Shown in pieces: positions 15,417-21,750 of a DNA stretch of 40,516 nt. The translations under genes were made by a program, and so were the position numbers. The notes beneath the pieces are model-generated. The model did no database searches. It had not been told where the DNA came from and was given only the letters and a program-made list of their open reading frames with translations. Source of the DNA: a virus. Each line of letters opens with the position of its first letter. Position 1 is the stretch's first letter. The stretch spans positions 1 to 40,516 of IMG/VR virus record IMGVR_UViG_3300038441_001922; one strand, written 5' to 3'.

Positions 15417-16003
15417 TCGCACCCCCTCCCGATCTTGGCGCTGTCGCCGGTGGTGCCCGCCGCCGTGAAGTCCTTCCAGTGCACCCAGCGCCGATCCGTC
15501 GGCACCGCCACGACGCCGCCATTGCCGTCGTAGCCCACGGCCTGCTTGCCGGGGCACCAGAAGCCCCACTCCCGCAAGCGCGGGCCGGTGATGAACAGGG
15601 TCCAGGCCTCTCCAGGGGCCGCAGTGGCCTTGGACAGGAACAGCCGGTGGGAGAATTTCGCCCTACGCCAGACGGTCGCGCCTGGCGCCAGGAAGCGCAC
15701 ACGCTGCACCGGCACGCCGAGCCCGTCCTCGTCCACCTCGTAGACTTCGCCCAGCAGGCCGGCCAGCATCAGGGACAGGCTCTGCCACGGATGATCATGG
15801 CAAGCGCGGTCGTCGTCGTCCCGGACCACGTGGTGCAGGTAGACGTTGAGCCACCGGTTGCGGGGGATGACGTACCAGCGGTGCATGTAGGGGGTATCGG
15901 CCCCGCCGATGATGAAATCCGCCGGCCGCTTGGCGACGACGTTGCACATGAGGCTGGCGTAGAGGCGCCGGGCAAGCCAGCGGGTAAAGCGGTTGGCGAT
16001 CAC
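15413..16003 (-). CDS. Cupin-like phage protein
   Basis: The 196-aa product has an all-beta core with CHDHPWQSLSLMLAGLLGEVYEV at about 68-90 and RRAKFSHRLFLSK at about 112-124: His-x-His and a later His at the spacing of a metal-binding cupin barrel. Small phage proteins with the HDHPW-type motif are widespread but of unknown substrate. A metal-dependent enzyme (dioxygenase or isomerase) or a non-enzymatic barrel are both possible. Tight overlaps on both sides. Confidence 0.7.
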   Translation of the reverse strand: MIANRFTRWLARRLYASLMCNVVAKRPADFIIGGADTPYMHRWYVIPRNRWLNVYLHHVVRDDDDRACHDHPWQSLSLMLAGLLGEVYEVDEDGLGVPVQRVRFLAPGATVWRRAKFSHRLFLSKATAAPGEAWTLFITGPRLREWGFWCPGKQAVGYDGNGGVVAVPTDRRWVHWKDFTAAGTTGDSAKIGRGCE

Positions 16004-16392
16004 AGGGGCAGCTCCGGTCTGGCGTTGGTCTCAGCCGCCTGGACGGCGGCCCGTTGCGCGGCCTCGGCCTTGCGGCGCGCCTCCTGCGCCAGCTTGGCCA
16101 CGTCCCGCGCCGACAGCGGCCGCTCGATCGGCTTGGCACCGGCCCTCTCATGTCCCTCGGCCGCGGCCTCCGAGCCGTCGTCCACGATGGGGTGGGCGAG
16201 GTGGGCCGGCATCTGCCGGCGGAACCGGTGGGCGATCTTGGCCATGTAGGCGGCCTGCTTCGCCGTGAGAGGCACCTGCGGGGCGTGCTCCATGTGGGCG
16301 ATCATGTTGCGGGCGAAGCGCTTGGCGGCCGTCGCCGGCGGGAAGGACACGTTGCGGAAGGCGCGGGCGATGGCGATCTCGCGGGGGGTCAT
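16000..16392 (-). CDS. Hypothetical protein downstream of initiator, 130 aa
   Basis: From the ATG at 16390-16392 (ATGA overlap with the initiator gene) the product starts MTPREIAIARAFRNVSFPP and is helical and basic. The block FARNMIAHMEHAPQVPLTAK followed by QAAYMAKIAHRFRRQMPAHL is a recurring pattern in alphaproteobacterial phages. Position directly after a replication initiator is where lambda-type phages place a helicase loader, but no ATPase motif is seen and the assignment is open. Confidence 0.7.
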   Translation of the reverse strand: MTPREIAIARAFRNVSFPPATAAKRFARNMIAHMEHAPQVPLTAKQAAYMAKIAHRFRRQMPAHLAHPIVDDGSEAAAEGHERAGAKPIERPLSARDVAKLAQEARRKAEAAQRAAVQAAETNARPELPL

Positions 16393-17480
16393 GGGCGGAC
16401 CTCCGTTGCCTGATGGGTGGGTGGGTGCATGGTCGGCACCCGCACAAAGCCGTGCCGCTCCATCAACTCCACCTTGCGGTCCTTGCGCTCCCGGTAGTGG
16501 GCGAGCCATGCCGCGAAGGCTCCGGGGTGCTTGCGTACTGAGATCGTGGTGAGCCCGTCCGGCTCCACGGCGGCAGCTCCAGGCCTGTCGACGGTCAATG
16601 CGACGCCGATGCTGCCCTGCACCGCGCGGACCGCTTCCACGAAGTGCTCGCTGCGGACCGTGACCTTGCGCGCCTCGAGCAGGCGATGCGCCGCGGCTCG
16701 AAGCAACGTCTCGGGGAGCGCCGCCTCGGCCGCCCACTTCGCAATCTCGGCGATGACGTAGGCCGGATCGGGCGCGTCGATCTGGCGCTGCCGGAGCACG
16801 GGCTCGATCAGGTGCGCCACCGCTGCGGCCCACTCGGCCTTGGTGCGCAGAGAAGCGAGGAGGTGCCCGACCTCTTGAGGAGAATTTAAGTTGTCCCTCC
16901 CTCTCTCCCCCCGAGCGCGCTTGCGCGCTTGGGGGGTAGGGGGGCGAGGGTCGACATGATCGATATGATCGATACGCGCGCGTGTAGTCTTTACCGGGCT
17001 CTGAGGGGGTGTCGCCTCCAGGGCGACACGGGTGTCGCCTACAGCGGACACTGGTGTCGCCTGTACACGACACTCCCCCCCCTGGGGGGTGTCGCCTGTA
17101 GACGACACTCCCCCCCCTGGGGGGGTGTCGCCTGTACACGACACTCCCCCCTCCTCGTCGCGGTCGATCACGATGCGGTAGAGGCAGAAGCTCTCGCCGC
17201 TTTCGGCCTGCGATTGCTTCTCGATGTAGTGCCAGTCGACCAGCTCGCGCACCGCGGCGTTGATCGCCTGCCGGCCCACGCCGAACATCTCGGCGAGCCC
17301 CGCCTGGGAGAGCCGGCACCAGCCCTTCTTGTGGTTGAAGCGGCCAAGGTGAGACAGGACGCGGAAATGCACCAGCGTCAATCTCAGGTCGGTCGCCGTT
17401 CGTCCGGCCATGATCGAAAACCTTGCATCCTCGCCGCGCTCGCCACGGCCGTCCCAAACGAATGTGTGCTTCTTGGCCAC
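16389..17480 (-). CDS. Winged-helix replication initiator-like protein with internal iterons
   Basis: The GTG at 17478-17480 is chosen because GGGGAAGG precedes it; a TTG start 24 codons upstream has no such site. The 363-aa product has an N-terminal helix-turn-helix (LVHFRVLSHLGRF, RLSQAGLAEMFGVGRQAIN, AVRELVDWHYIEK) followed by a strand with YRIVIDRDE, then a Gly/Thr/Pro-rich linker made of repeated 'SCTGDTPP'-type units, and a helical C-terminal domain. This mirrors lambda O: DNA-binding N-domain, origin repeats encoded in the linker, C-domain for partner binding. It is the first gene of the 16-kb leftward operon, which contains J-domain and clamp genes. Confidence 0.8.
   Translation of the reverse strand: MAKKHTFVWDGRGERGEDARFSIMAGRTATDLRLTLVHFRVLSHLGRFNHKKGWCRLSQAGLAEMFGVGRQAINAAVRELVDWHYIEKQSQAESGESFCLYRIVIDRDEEGGVSCTGDTPPGGGVSSTGDTPQGGECRVQATPVSAVGDTRVALEATPPQSPVKTTRARIDHIDHVDPRPPTPQARKRARGERGRDNLNSPQEVGHLLASLRTKAEWAAAVAHLIEPVLRQRQIDAPDPAYVIAEIAKWAAEAALPETLLRAAAHRLLEARKVTVRSEHFVEAVRAVQGSIGVALTVDRPGAAAVEPDGLTTISVRKHPGAFAAWLAHYRERKDRKVELMERHGFVRVPTMHPPTHQATEVRP
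16914..17144. other. Candidate replication origin: five GTGTCGCCT iterons plus side repeats
   Basis: On the + strand GTGTCGCCT starts at 17009, 17032, 17054, 17089 and 17125 (steps 23, 22, 35, 36). Four copies are inverted repeats: 17009-17029 (GTGTCGCC, 5-base loop, GGCGACAC), and 17054-17073, 17089-17108 and 17125-17144 (GTGTCG, 8 bases, CGACAC). To the left are two tandem ATGATCGAT units (16956-16973) and a GC palindrome AGCGCGC-TT-GCGCGCT (16914-16929). The block lies in the linker part of the initiator gene, as oriLambda lies in gene O. Weakness: no strongly AT-rich unwinding element is present in this GC-rich DNA. Confidence 0.65.
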
Positions 17481-17685
17481 GGCCGGGCCTTCCCCTGCGG
17501 TTGTGCGTTCCCACCCACCGCTGCGGACACCGGCCTTGCACACCCGAATCAAGGTGTGCTAGACATCAGCCCGTCAGCGGGTACGCCCACTTGTTCCTGA
17601 CCATCGCTCGGTACTCGAACAGTTACGCGACCCACTCAACGCACCCGCCAAGGTGCGTCAGACCCAAAACCCAAACCCATCATCG
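17481..17685 (-). promoter_or_regulatory. Leader and control region of the long leftward operon
   Basis: No gene lies here. Two perfect 7-bp hairpins flank the probable promoter zone: ACGCACC/GGTGCGT (17639-17658, loop CGCCAA) and GCACACC/GGTGTGC (17538-17559, 8-base loop). The arms are related (GCACC/GGTGC cores), so they may be two copies of an operator for a dimeric regulator, or leader-RNA structures. A clear -35/-10 pair could not be fixed by eye. Confidence 0.4.
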
Positions 17686-17715
17686 AAGGCTCTGGAGCGC
17701 CAACTCCGGAGCCTT
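17686..17715 (-). terminator. Rho-independent terminator of the 17723-20347 gene group
   Basis: A 12-bp stem (17686-17697 with 17704-17715, one G-T pair) closes a 6-base loop (CGCCAA). On the leftward transcript it is followed by a G/U-rich stretch (GATGATGGGTTTGGGTTTTGG). It lies eight bases past the stop of the last gene of the group, which separates this group from the rep operon that restarts at 17480. Confidence 0.7.
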
Positions 17716-17722
17716 CCGCATT

Positions 17723-17950
17723 TCAGGCGTCCGCGGCGGGAGGCATCACGTTCGTGATGACGCCGCCACGCTCATCGACCACCGGCGTCAGCGCGTTGCC
17801 GACCACGGCGAAATCGACCGTGTTGCTGTCCTTGCCGTTGACGTGGGCATAGAAGATCACCGGGCTGTCGCTGGTGTACTGCCGCGGCACCAGGCGCACC
17901 TCGCCGTTCTTGGCGATTGCCTCCTTCAGGAACTCCTCGAACGTCTGCAT
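17723..17950 (-). CDS. Small phage protein, 75 aa
   Basis: The product reads MQTFEEFLKEAIAKNGEVRL and continues with VIFYAHVNGKDSNTVDFAVVG as regular beta strands and an acidic end. This mix of an N-terminal helix and three or four strands is a compact single domain, seen in several phage early regions without assigned function. It ends eight bases before the terminator, so it is the last gene of its group. Confidence 0.7.
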   Translation of the reverse strand: MQTFEEFLKEAIAKNGEVRLVPRQYTSDSPVIFYAHVNGKDSNTVDFAVVGNALTPVVDERGGVITNVMPPAADA

Positions 17951-18012
17951 GTGCTGTGCTCCCCAATTCGTGAGTAGATGTGAGGGAAGGTGAAGTTAGG
18001 TAGTCTCAACGC

Positions 18013-18474
18013 CTACGCAGACACCCGCCAGTTGGCGCCTTGCCCATCCAGGCTGTCGACGGTGCGGCGGATGCGGTCCCGCATCCGGTCGGCCTGCCGC
18101 CGCGTCAGGCCCGCGCCAAGCCGGCCCTCCTTGAGAACGAGGGCGCGCCGTTGTTTACGCGCCGCGTTCTGGTGCGCTCCCCGGTAGCTCTCCGCCGGTC
18201 TCGGCTCCTGTCGACGCACGCGTTTGCTGGCGGGTGCCGGCGACATGGACGCGCAGGCCTCGCGGTAGCGAGCCCGCGCGATACGCCCGTGCTCCAGGCC
18301 TTGCTCATGGTCGAGCGTGACCTGGTCGAGGTAGGCCTCGTGTACCTCGCGCTTGGCCCTCATGCGCGCGCTACGGACGAGGCGGAGGCTGGCCACCGCG
18401 CCGGCGTAGCGCTTCAAGCGGTTGCGCTCGCGCCGTGCCGCGGCCTTGCGCGTGCGTTGGGTTGCCGATGCCAT
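18013..18474 (-). CDS. Very basic protein, 153 aa
   Basis: The start ATG at 18472-18474 overlaps the upstream stop in a TGATG junction. The product starts MASATQRTRKAAARRERNRLKRYAG and stays strongly basic through two long helices (about 10-65 and 105-140), suggesting nucleic-acid binding. It contains ARKQRRALVLKEGRLG and TRRQADRMRDRIRRTVDSL. No recognisable domain. The longer upstream frame is not protein-like. Confidence 0.6.
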   Translation of the reverse strand: MASATQRTRKAAARRERNRLKRYAGAVASLRLVRSARMRAKREVHEAYLDQVTLDHEQGLEHGRIARARYREACASMSPAPASKRVRRQEPRPAESYRGAHQNAARKQRRALVLKEGRLGAGLTRRQADRMRDRIRRTVDSLDGQGANWRVSA

Positions 18475-18842
18475 CAGGCGATGCCCTCCTTGCCCGTGAG
18501 CATGGGCGCGTCGCGTGGGGTGTCCTCGTCGCCCGGATCCCGGTCGGTGATGAAGGCCGGCGCCGGCCGCCCGCCGTTGCCTCCCCGTCTGAAGGGGAGC
18601 GGCATCACCACGATGCGGCCCTCGGCCCTTGCGACGGCCTCCTGCCTCGCCAGCTTCCGGTCGCGCCGAGCTATGAACCACGCGGCGTACTCGTCCGCGT
18701 CAGCGGCCGGGAGCACGATGGAGGCCTTTGAGTTTCCGCACGTGGTCGTCACCTGCACGCTGCCGTCCGGCAGCTCCTCGCACAGGTGCCCCTGTGTGAT
18801 GGGGTGCGCCAAATCCATGTAGGCGTACCGTTTTGCGCTCAT
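18474..18842 (-). CDS. Hypothetical phage protein, 122 aa
   Basis: The product reads MSAKRYAYMDLAHPITQGHL, followed by short beta strands (GSVQVTTTCGNSKASIVLPA) and a helix (EYAAWFIARRDRKLARQEAVA). The C-terminal third is polar and likely disordered. The start overlaps the neighbour upstream by four bases. I do not recognise a family. Confidence 0.65.
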   Translation of the reverse strand: MSAKRYAYMDLAHPITQGHLCEELPDGSVQVTTTCGNSKASIVLPAADADEYAAWFIARRDRKLARQEAVARAEGRIVVMPLPFRRGGNGGRPAPAFITDRDPGDEDTPRDAPMLTGKEGIA

Positions 18843-19129
18843 GCTGCCCTACGCTCCCTCTGCACGCTCTGCTTTGCTGCCCCTTTGGGCGGGCTCTCGA
18901 TGTTCACGCCGTGCCGCTTGGCGATCTCGGCGAGCTCCAAGCCCGGCTTGCCGTACCGGCGCTCCAGGGCCTTGATCGGCGGGCCGCCCTTCTCCTGCGA
19001 TTGGGCCACGCTGCGGGCTACCCTGCGCTCCCACTGGACGCGATCGATGTGCGGAGCGCCTGCGGGTGGGGCGGGGAAGGTGCCGACGAAGCCGTCGATC
19101 ATCTCGGCGGTGGCTTGCTCGCGGGTCAT
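18839..19129 (-). CDS. Hypothetical protein, 96 aa
   Basis: From the ATG at 19127-19129 (ATGA overlap with the next gene upstream) the product reads MTREQATAEMIDGFVGTFPA and contains a helical segment PPIKALERRYGKPGLELAEIAKRHGVNI that may be a simple helix-turn-helix. It ends in a very basic tail. No assigned function. Confidence 0.65.
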   Translation of the reverse strand: MTREQATAEMIDGFVGTFPAPPAGAPHIDRVQWERRVARSVAQSQEKGGPPIKALERRYGKPGLELAEIAKRHGVNIESPPKGAAKQSVQRERRAA

Positions 19130-19653
19130 GCCGCACCCCGCTCGACCAGGTCGCTGCGCGGGATGTGTTCCCGGTAGCGCATGTCGGGAATATCCACCTG
19201 CAGGACCACAACACCCCCGGTGATCGCCTCGCACCCGTCGACGCCGACGACGGCGCGCAGGTTGCCCGCTGATTGTTCCCGCCACTCCTCCAAAACACGC
19301 CGCTCAAGGGAGTCCGGGTCGAGCCACTTCAGCTCGTTGGAGTGAATCTCAATCTGCACGAAGGTGCCGACGCCGCTGCCCGCCGCTCGATGGGCCTTGG
19401 CCAACGCTTCCAGGAGTTTCCCGCGCACCGGCTGCGCCATGGCATGGCTGATCTTCTCGACAACGCGGCCTCCGATCTTGGAGCCGATCACCGCCTCCAA
19501 CGCCTTCAGTGCCCGCTCGGTCTCAACGAGCTGTACGCGGGTGCGCATCAGTGCCGCCGCCACGGGCGCGCGGATGGTGGCCTCCGCCTGCTCCCGGCGG
19601 GCTCGCAGCATGTAGGCACGGGGGTAGCGCTTGGGATCGATGGGATGCGACAT
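19126..19653 (-). CDS. Hypothetical phage protein, 175 aa
   Basis: From the ATG at 19651-19653 the product reads MSHPIDPKRYPRAYMLRARR, with a long basic helix (to about residue 85) and a beta-rich C-terminal half (VGTFVQIEIHSNELKWLD, CEAITGGVVVLQVDIPD). The helix-then-sheet layout is clear but I cannot match it to a family. The gene overlaps its downstream neighbour by four bases. Confidence 0.65.
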   Translation of the reverse strand: MSHPIDPKRYPRAYMLRARREQAEATIRAPVAAALMRTRVQLVETERALKALEAVIGSKIGGRVVEKISHAMAQPVRGKLLEALAKAHRAAGSGVGTFVQIEIHSNELKWLDPDSLERRVLEEWREQSAGNLRAVVGVDGCEAITGGVVVLQVDIPDMRYREHIPRSDLVERGAA

Positions 19654-19654
19654 C

Positions 19655-20347
19655 TCAGGCGGCCCTCGTCTTGCGCCGGGTTGTAGACACAGGAAACGGG
19701 GTGACATTCGAGGCGGATGGCCCGCCTCCGAGGCCGGGCACATCCTGCGGGTGGGGGAGCACGTAGACGCGCTTGCGGGTGAAGGTCTGCTCCGCCCCCT
19801 TCTCGCCGATGTGGTGCCCACTCGAACCGAAGTTGGAGTAGGGCTTGTCGCCGCCGCACAGCTTGCGCAGCGCGCAACCGACACCGCGCGCGCTTCCCCA
19901 GGTGATGTGCACCCATCCCCGATCGATGCAGAGACGGGCATACTCCTCCTGCATGGTCCTGGAGGTGATCCGGTCGCCTGGACGGCAGCCGTCACGGAAC
20001 AGGAGCGCGAGCAGCTCTGCCGCGTGCGCGCGTGGGCTTGCGGCCTCCCCGACGATCAGCTGCTCGCGCCGGCTTGGCACGGCAGCAGCCCGCCTCCGTG
20101 CCGGCGATTTCGACCCCGCGCGGCGCCGAGGCGGAGTCGGCGCGGATCCGGAGTCGCACTGGAGCGGAGTCGGATGGGAGTCGGTTGCGCTTTGGCGCGC
20201 CGCCGGGGCCGCCTCAATTGCGTCCAGGGCGTGGTCTATGGCGGTGTCGAGCCGGATGGCCTCGATCACCTGGGAGATGGGGGGAGAGGCCGGTGTGCGC
20301 TTGGGAGTGCCACGGATGGCGCTGCGGACTGAATCAATGAGCGACAT
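19655..20347 (-). CDS. Possible winged-helix DNA-binding protein, 230 aa
   Basis: The N-terminal half (1-100) is Pro/Arg-rich and probably disordered. From about 110 the sequence becomes ordered: HAAELLALLFRDGCRPGDRI, TSRTMQEEYARLCIDRGWV, HITWGSARGVGCALRKLCGG and a strand pair ending TFTRKRVYVLP. This helix/helix/strand order is compatible with a winged helix. It is the first gene of a leftward group beginning 340 bases from the tRNA-Met gene. Function unknown. Confidence 0.6.
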   Translation of the reverse strand: MSLIDSVRSAIRGTPKRTPASPPISQVIEAIRLDTAIDHALDAIEAAPAARQSATDSHPTPLQCDSGSAPTPPRRRAGSKSPARRRAAAVPSRREQLIVGEAASPRAHAAELLALLFRDGCRPGDRITSRTMQEEYARLCIDRGWVHITWGSARGVGCALRKLCGGDKPYSNFGSSGHHIGEKGAEQTFTRKRVYVLPHPQDVPGLGGGPSASNVTPFPVSTTRRKTRAA

Positions 20348-20687
20348 CGAACCCCCTCTCCATGCGGCACCAGATGCAGTCCAAGCGGGCGGGAACGCGG
20401 GCGTAGGAGGTGTCCTGACCCACCACGCGTACCTGCGGTGGCCAGCCAGTGCCTGGGCGCCCGCGCCCCTATCTTCACGTGTGGGTCACCACGCGAAGCA
20501 GACGCCGCCGCGCCTGACGATCAAACCCCAGACACTGGGAAAACTGGTACCGGCCGGCGTTTCACGTGAAACGCCGTCGCGGCTTCCACGCGACCCCGCG
20601 AGACGCCGGCCGAACTCGGACGCGACTTTGCACACATCACGCACCGCACACCGAACCACAGACTACGGGACGCCACGTCACAAAATC
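20348..20687. other. 340-base non-coding region holding a parS-like site
   Basis: No convincing gene is present on either strand: frames run through the tRNA gene or have no start. The main feature is the perfect palindrome at 20555-20576 (listed separately). The remainder shows no clear hairpin or repeat. The region separates the tRNA gene from the leftward group beginning at 20347. Confidence 0.6.
20555..20576. other. parS-like ParB-binding palindrome
   Basis: A perfect 22-bp palindrome with core GTTTCACGTGAAAC (20559-20572), identical to the central 14 bases of the chromosomal parS consensus TGTTTCACGTGAAACA. The outer pair is C/G instead of T/A, positions that vary among natural sites. 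A 14-base exact match that is also the centre of a 22-base palindrome in non-coding DNA is unlikely by chance. No parA or parB gene is in this window, so host ParB or a phage ParB elsewhere would be the ligand. Confidence 0.75.
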
Positions 20688-20764
20688 TGGTTGCGGGGGT
20701 TGGATTCGAACCAACGACCTCCAGCTTATGAGGCTGGCGAGCTACCGGGCTGCTCCACCCCGCA
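20688..20764 (-). tRNA. tRNA-Met (CAT), initiator-type body
   Basis: A 77-nt tRNA with CCA encoded at 20688-20690. The anticodon loop is CTCATAA (anticodon CAT). The D arm, GAGC-AGCCCGGTA-GCTC, has the A11-U24 pair and loop typical of initiator tRNAs. Two identity features differ: position 1 is U facing A72 (a weak pair, not the usual C-A mismatch), and the anticodon stem is CCAGC/GCTGG, so of the usual three G-C pairs (29-31 with 39-41) only 30-40 is G-C in that orientation. It may still start translation, or it may have shifted towards elongation. Encoded by the phage on the early-left strand. Confidence 0.9.
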
Positions 20765-21366
20765 GAACTGAGACTGACGCCGACAACGCAGCACCAGGGC
20801 GGAGAGCCAAGGCCGCTCTCGCACCCGCCCGCGCGGCTCGGCCAGAACCGGGCGCGGGAGGTGGGTTTGCGATCCTTGGCTCCCGGCGCTGCCGCCGAGA
20901 CATCGAATTTGCCGATCGGTCCGGCACTTTTTCTGTGCCGGTTGTTGTCCTGCCGCAACAAGCCGCGGCGTCCTGCAGAGTGGGCGAAGACGCTCATGCT
21001 GCGCATCGAGCCTACGGTTGATGCTCCGTGCCCGGTGGCCCGGCTTATGGCTGACTCGACAAGTGCTTGAGCCACCGCTGGCGTGACCAGACGCACCCGG
21101 CGACGCAGCGCTGACGGACGCTCCCGGTGCGCCATGCCACGAGCAGGCAATGCGCCCGCTGGCGCTGTGGCATGTACGCTCTGCATCTCCTGGGGTTGCA
21201 CTGCCTACCTGTCCATGCCTACGTTGCGTGTGACAAGATCATCACGGGAAACGCGATGATCTGAGATTGACTGACGCAAGACGGCAACAAAGTCAGCAAA
21301 CAGAGAGAGGAGACGCATCGTGCGGACGGATGCGACTGATCCCCACCCCACGCCCCTGGGCCGGCC
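20765..21366. other. 600-base region between tRNA-Met and the Cro-like gene, no firm gene
   Basis: A leftward frame (start near 21201 or 21132) stays open through the tRNA gene, but its composition is Arg/Ser/Ala-rich and off-frame in look, and its end is the tRNA itself. I therefore do not call it. A perfect 8-bp inverted repeat, AGATCATC (21236-21243) and GATGATCT (21255-21262), with an 11-base spacer lies in the Cro-proximal part and could be an operator or hairpin. Confidence 0.45.
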
Positions 21367-21663
21367 CTACGCAGCAACATCCCCCGCGTTGTGCGCCTGC
21401 AACGCCTGGGACATCCCGCCATGGCGCGACGTGCACCGATTGGCGATGTGGATCGCCTCGACGGTCAGGTCTGGCAGCAGCGACTGCACCAGAGGCCAGT
21501 GAATCTCGGGGATGCCGTTGCGATACCACTTGAAGACTGCATCCCTCGTGATCTCCCGGCCTGAACCCCGCGAAGCGTGAGCCACTCGCGAGGCGCCCCC
21601 GCAAGCACGCACGATCTCCTGGATCGACGAGAGTTTTGGCGCCGGCACTTGGTGAACCGTCAT
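21367..21663 (-). CDS. Cro-like/Cox-like helix-turn-helix regulator, 98 aa
   Basis: From the ATG at 21661-21663 the product reads MTVHQVPAPKLSSIQEIVRA, then CGGASRVAHASRGSGREITR-DAVFKWYRNGIPEIHWPLVQSL, the helix-turn-helix layout of Cro/YdaS-type phage regulators (a recognition helix around DAVFKWYRN and the GIPEIHWP segment). It is divergent from the CI-like gene. The likely promoter (TTGAAA, 17 bases, TACACT) places the RNA start at or within a few bases of this ATG, so the mRNA is probably leaderless. An upstream start ten codons earlier would lie inside the promoter and is disfavoured. Confidence 0.8.
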   Translation of the reverse strand: MTVHQVPAPKLSSIQEIVRACGGASRVAHASRGSGREITRDAVFKWYRNGIPEIHWPLVQSLLPDLTVEAIHIANRCTSRHGGMSQALQAHNAGDVAA

Positions 21664-21671
21664 GGCGAAGC

Positions 21672-21700
21672 AGTGTATGGAAGATTTATCCATTTTTCAA
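21672..21700 (-). promoter_or_regulatory. Leftward early promoter with operator O1 between -35 and -10
   Basis: On the minus strand TTGAAA (21700-21695) and TACACT (21677-21672) are 17 bases apart. The 17-bp palindrome ATGGA-N7-TCCAT (21677-21693) fills the spacer, ideal for repression. The first transcribed base falls at 21663-21665, at the ATG of the Cro-like gene. The same half-sites recur at the rightward promoter. Confidence 0.75.
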
Positions 21701-21750
21701 GCCGACTTTTTCCACTATAGTGGCTTGACCGTGCTGGTAGAGTGCGGCGC

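Noticed and set aside
17009-17144. CRISPR array
   Set aside because: The repeats are 9-20 bases with steps of 22-36 that vary, lie in a coding region, and have no leader or cas genes.
20566-21021. Rightward 151-aa open frame containing GCGGWIRTNDLQLMRLASY
   Set aside because: This is the well-known artefact from translating the complement of a tRNA gene.
20521-21201. Leftward 226-aa open frame over the tRNA-Met gene
   Set aside because: Its last part translates the tRNA gene and the non-coding palindrome, and its N-terminus is Arg/Ser/Ala-rich without a ribosome site.
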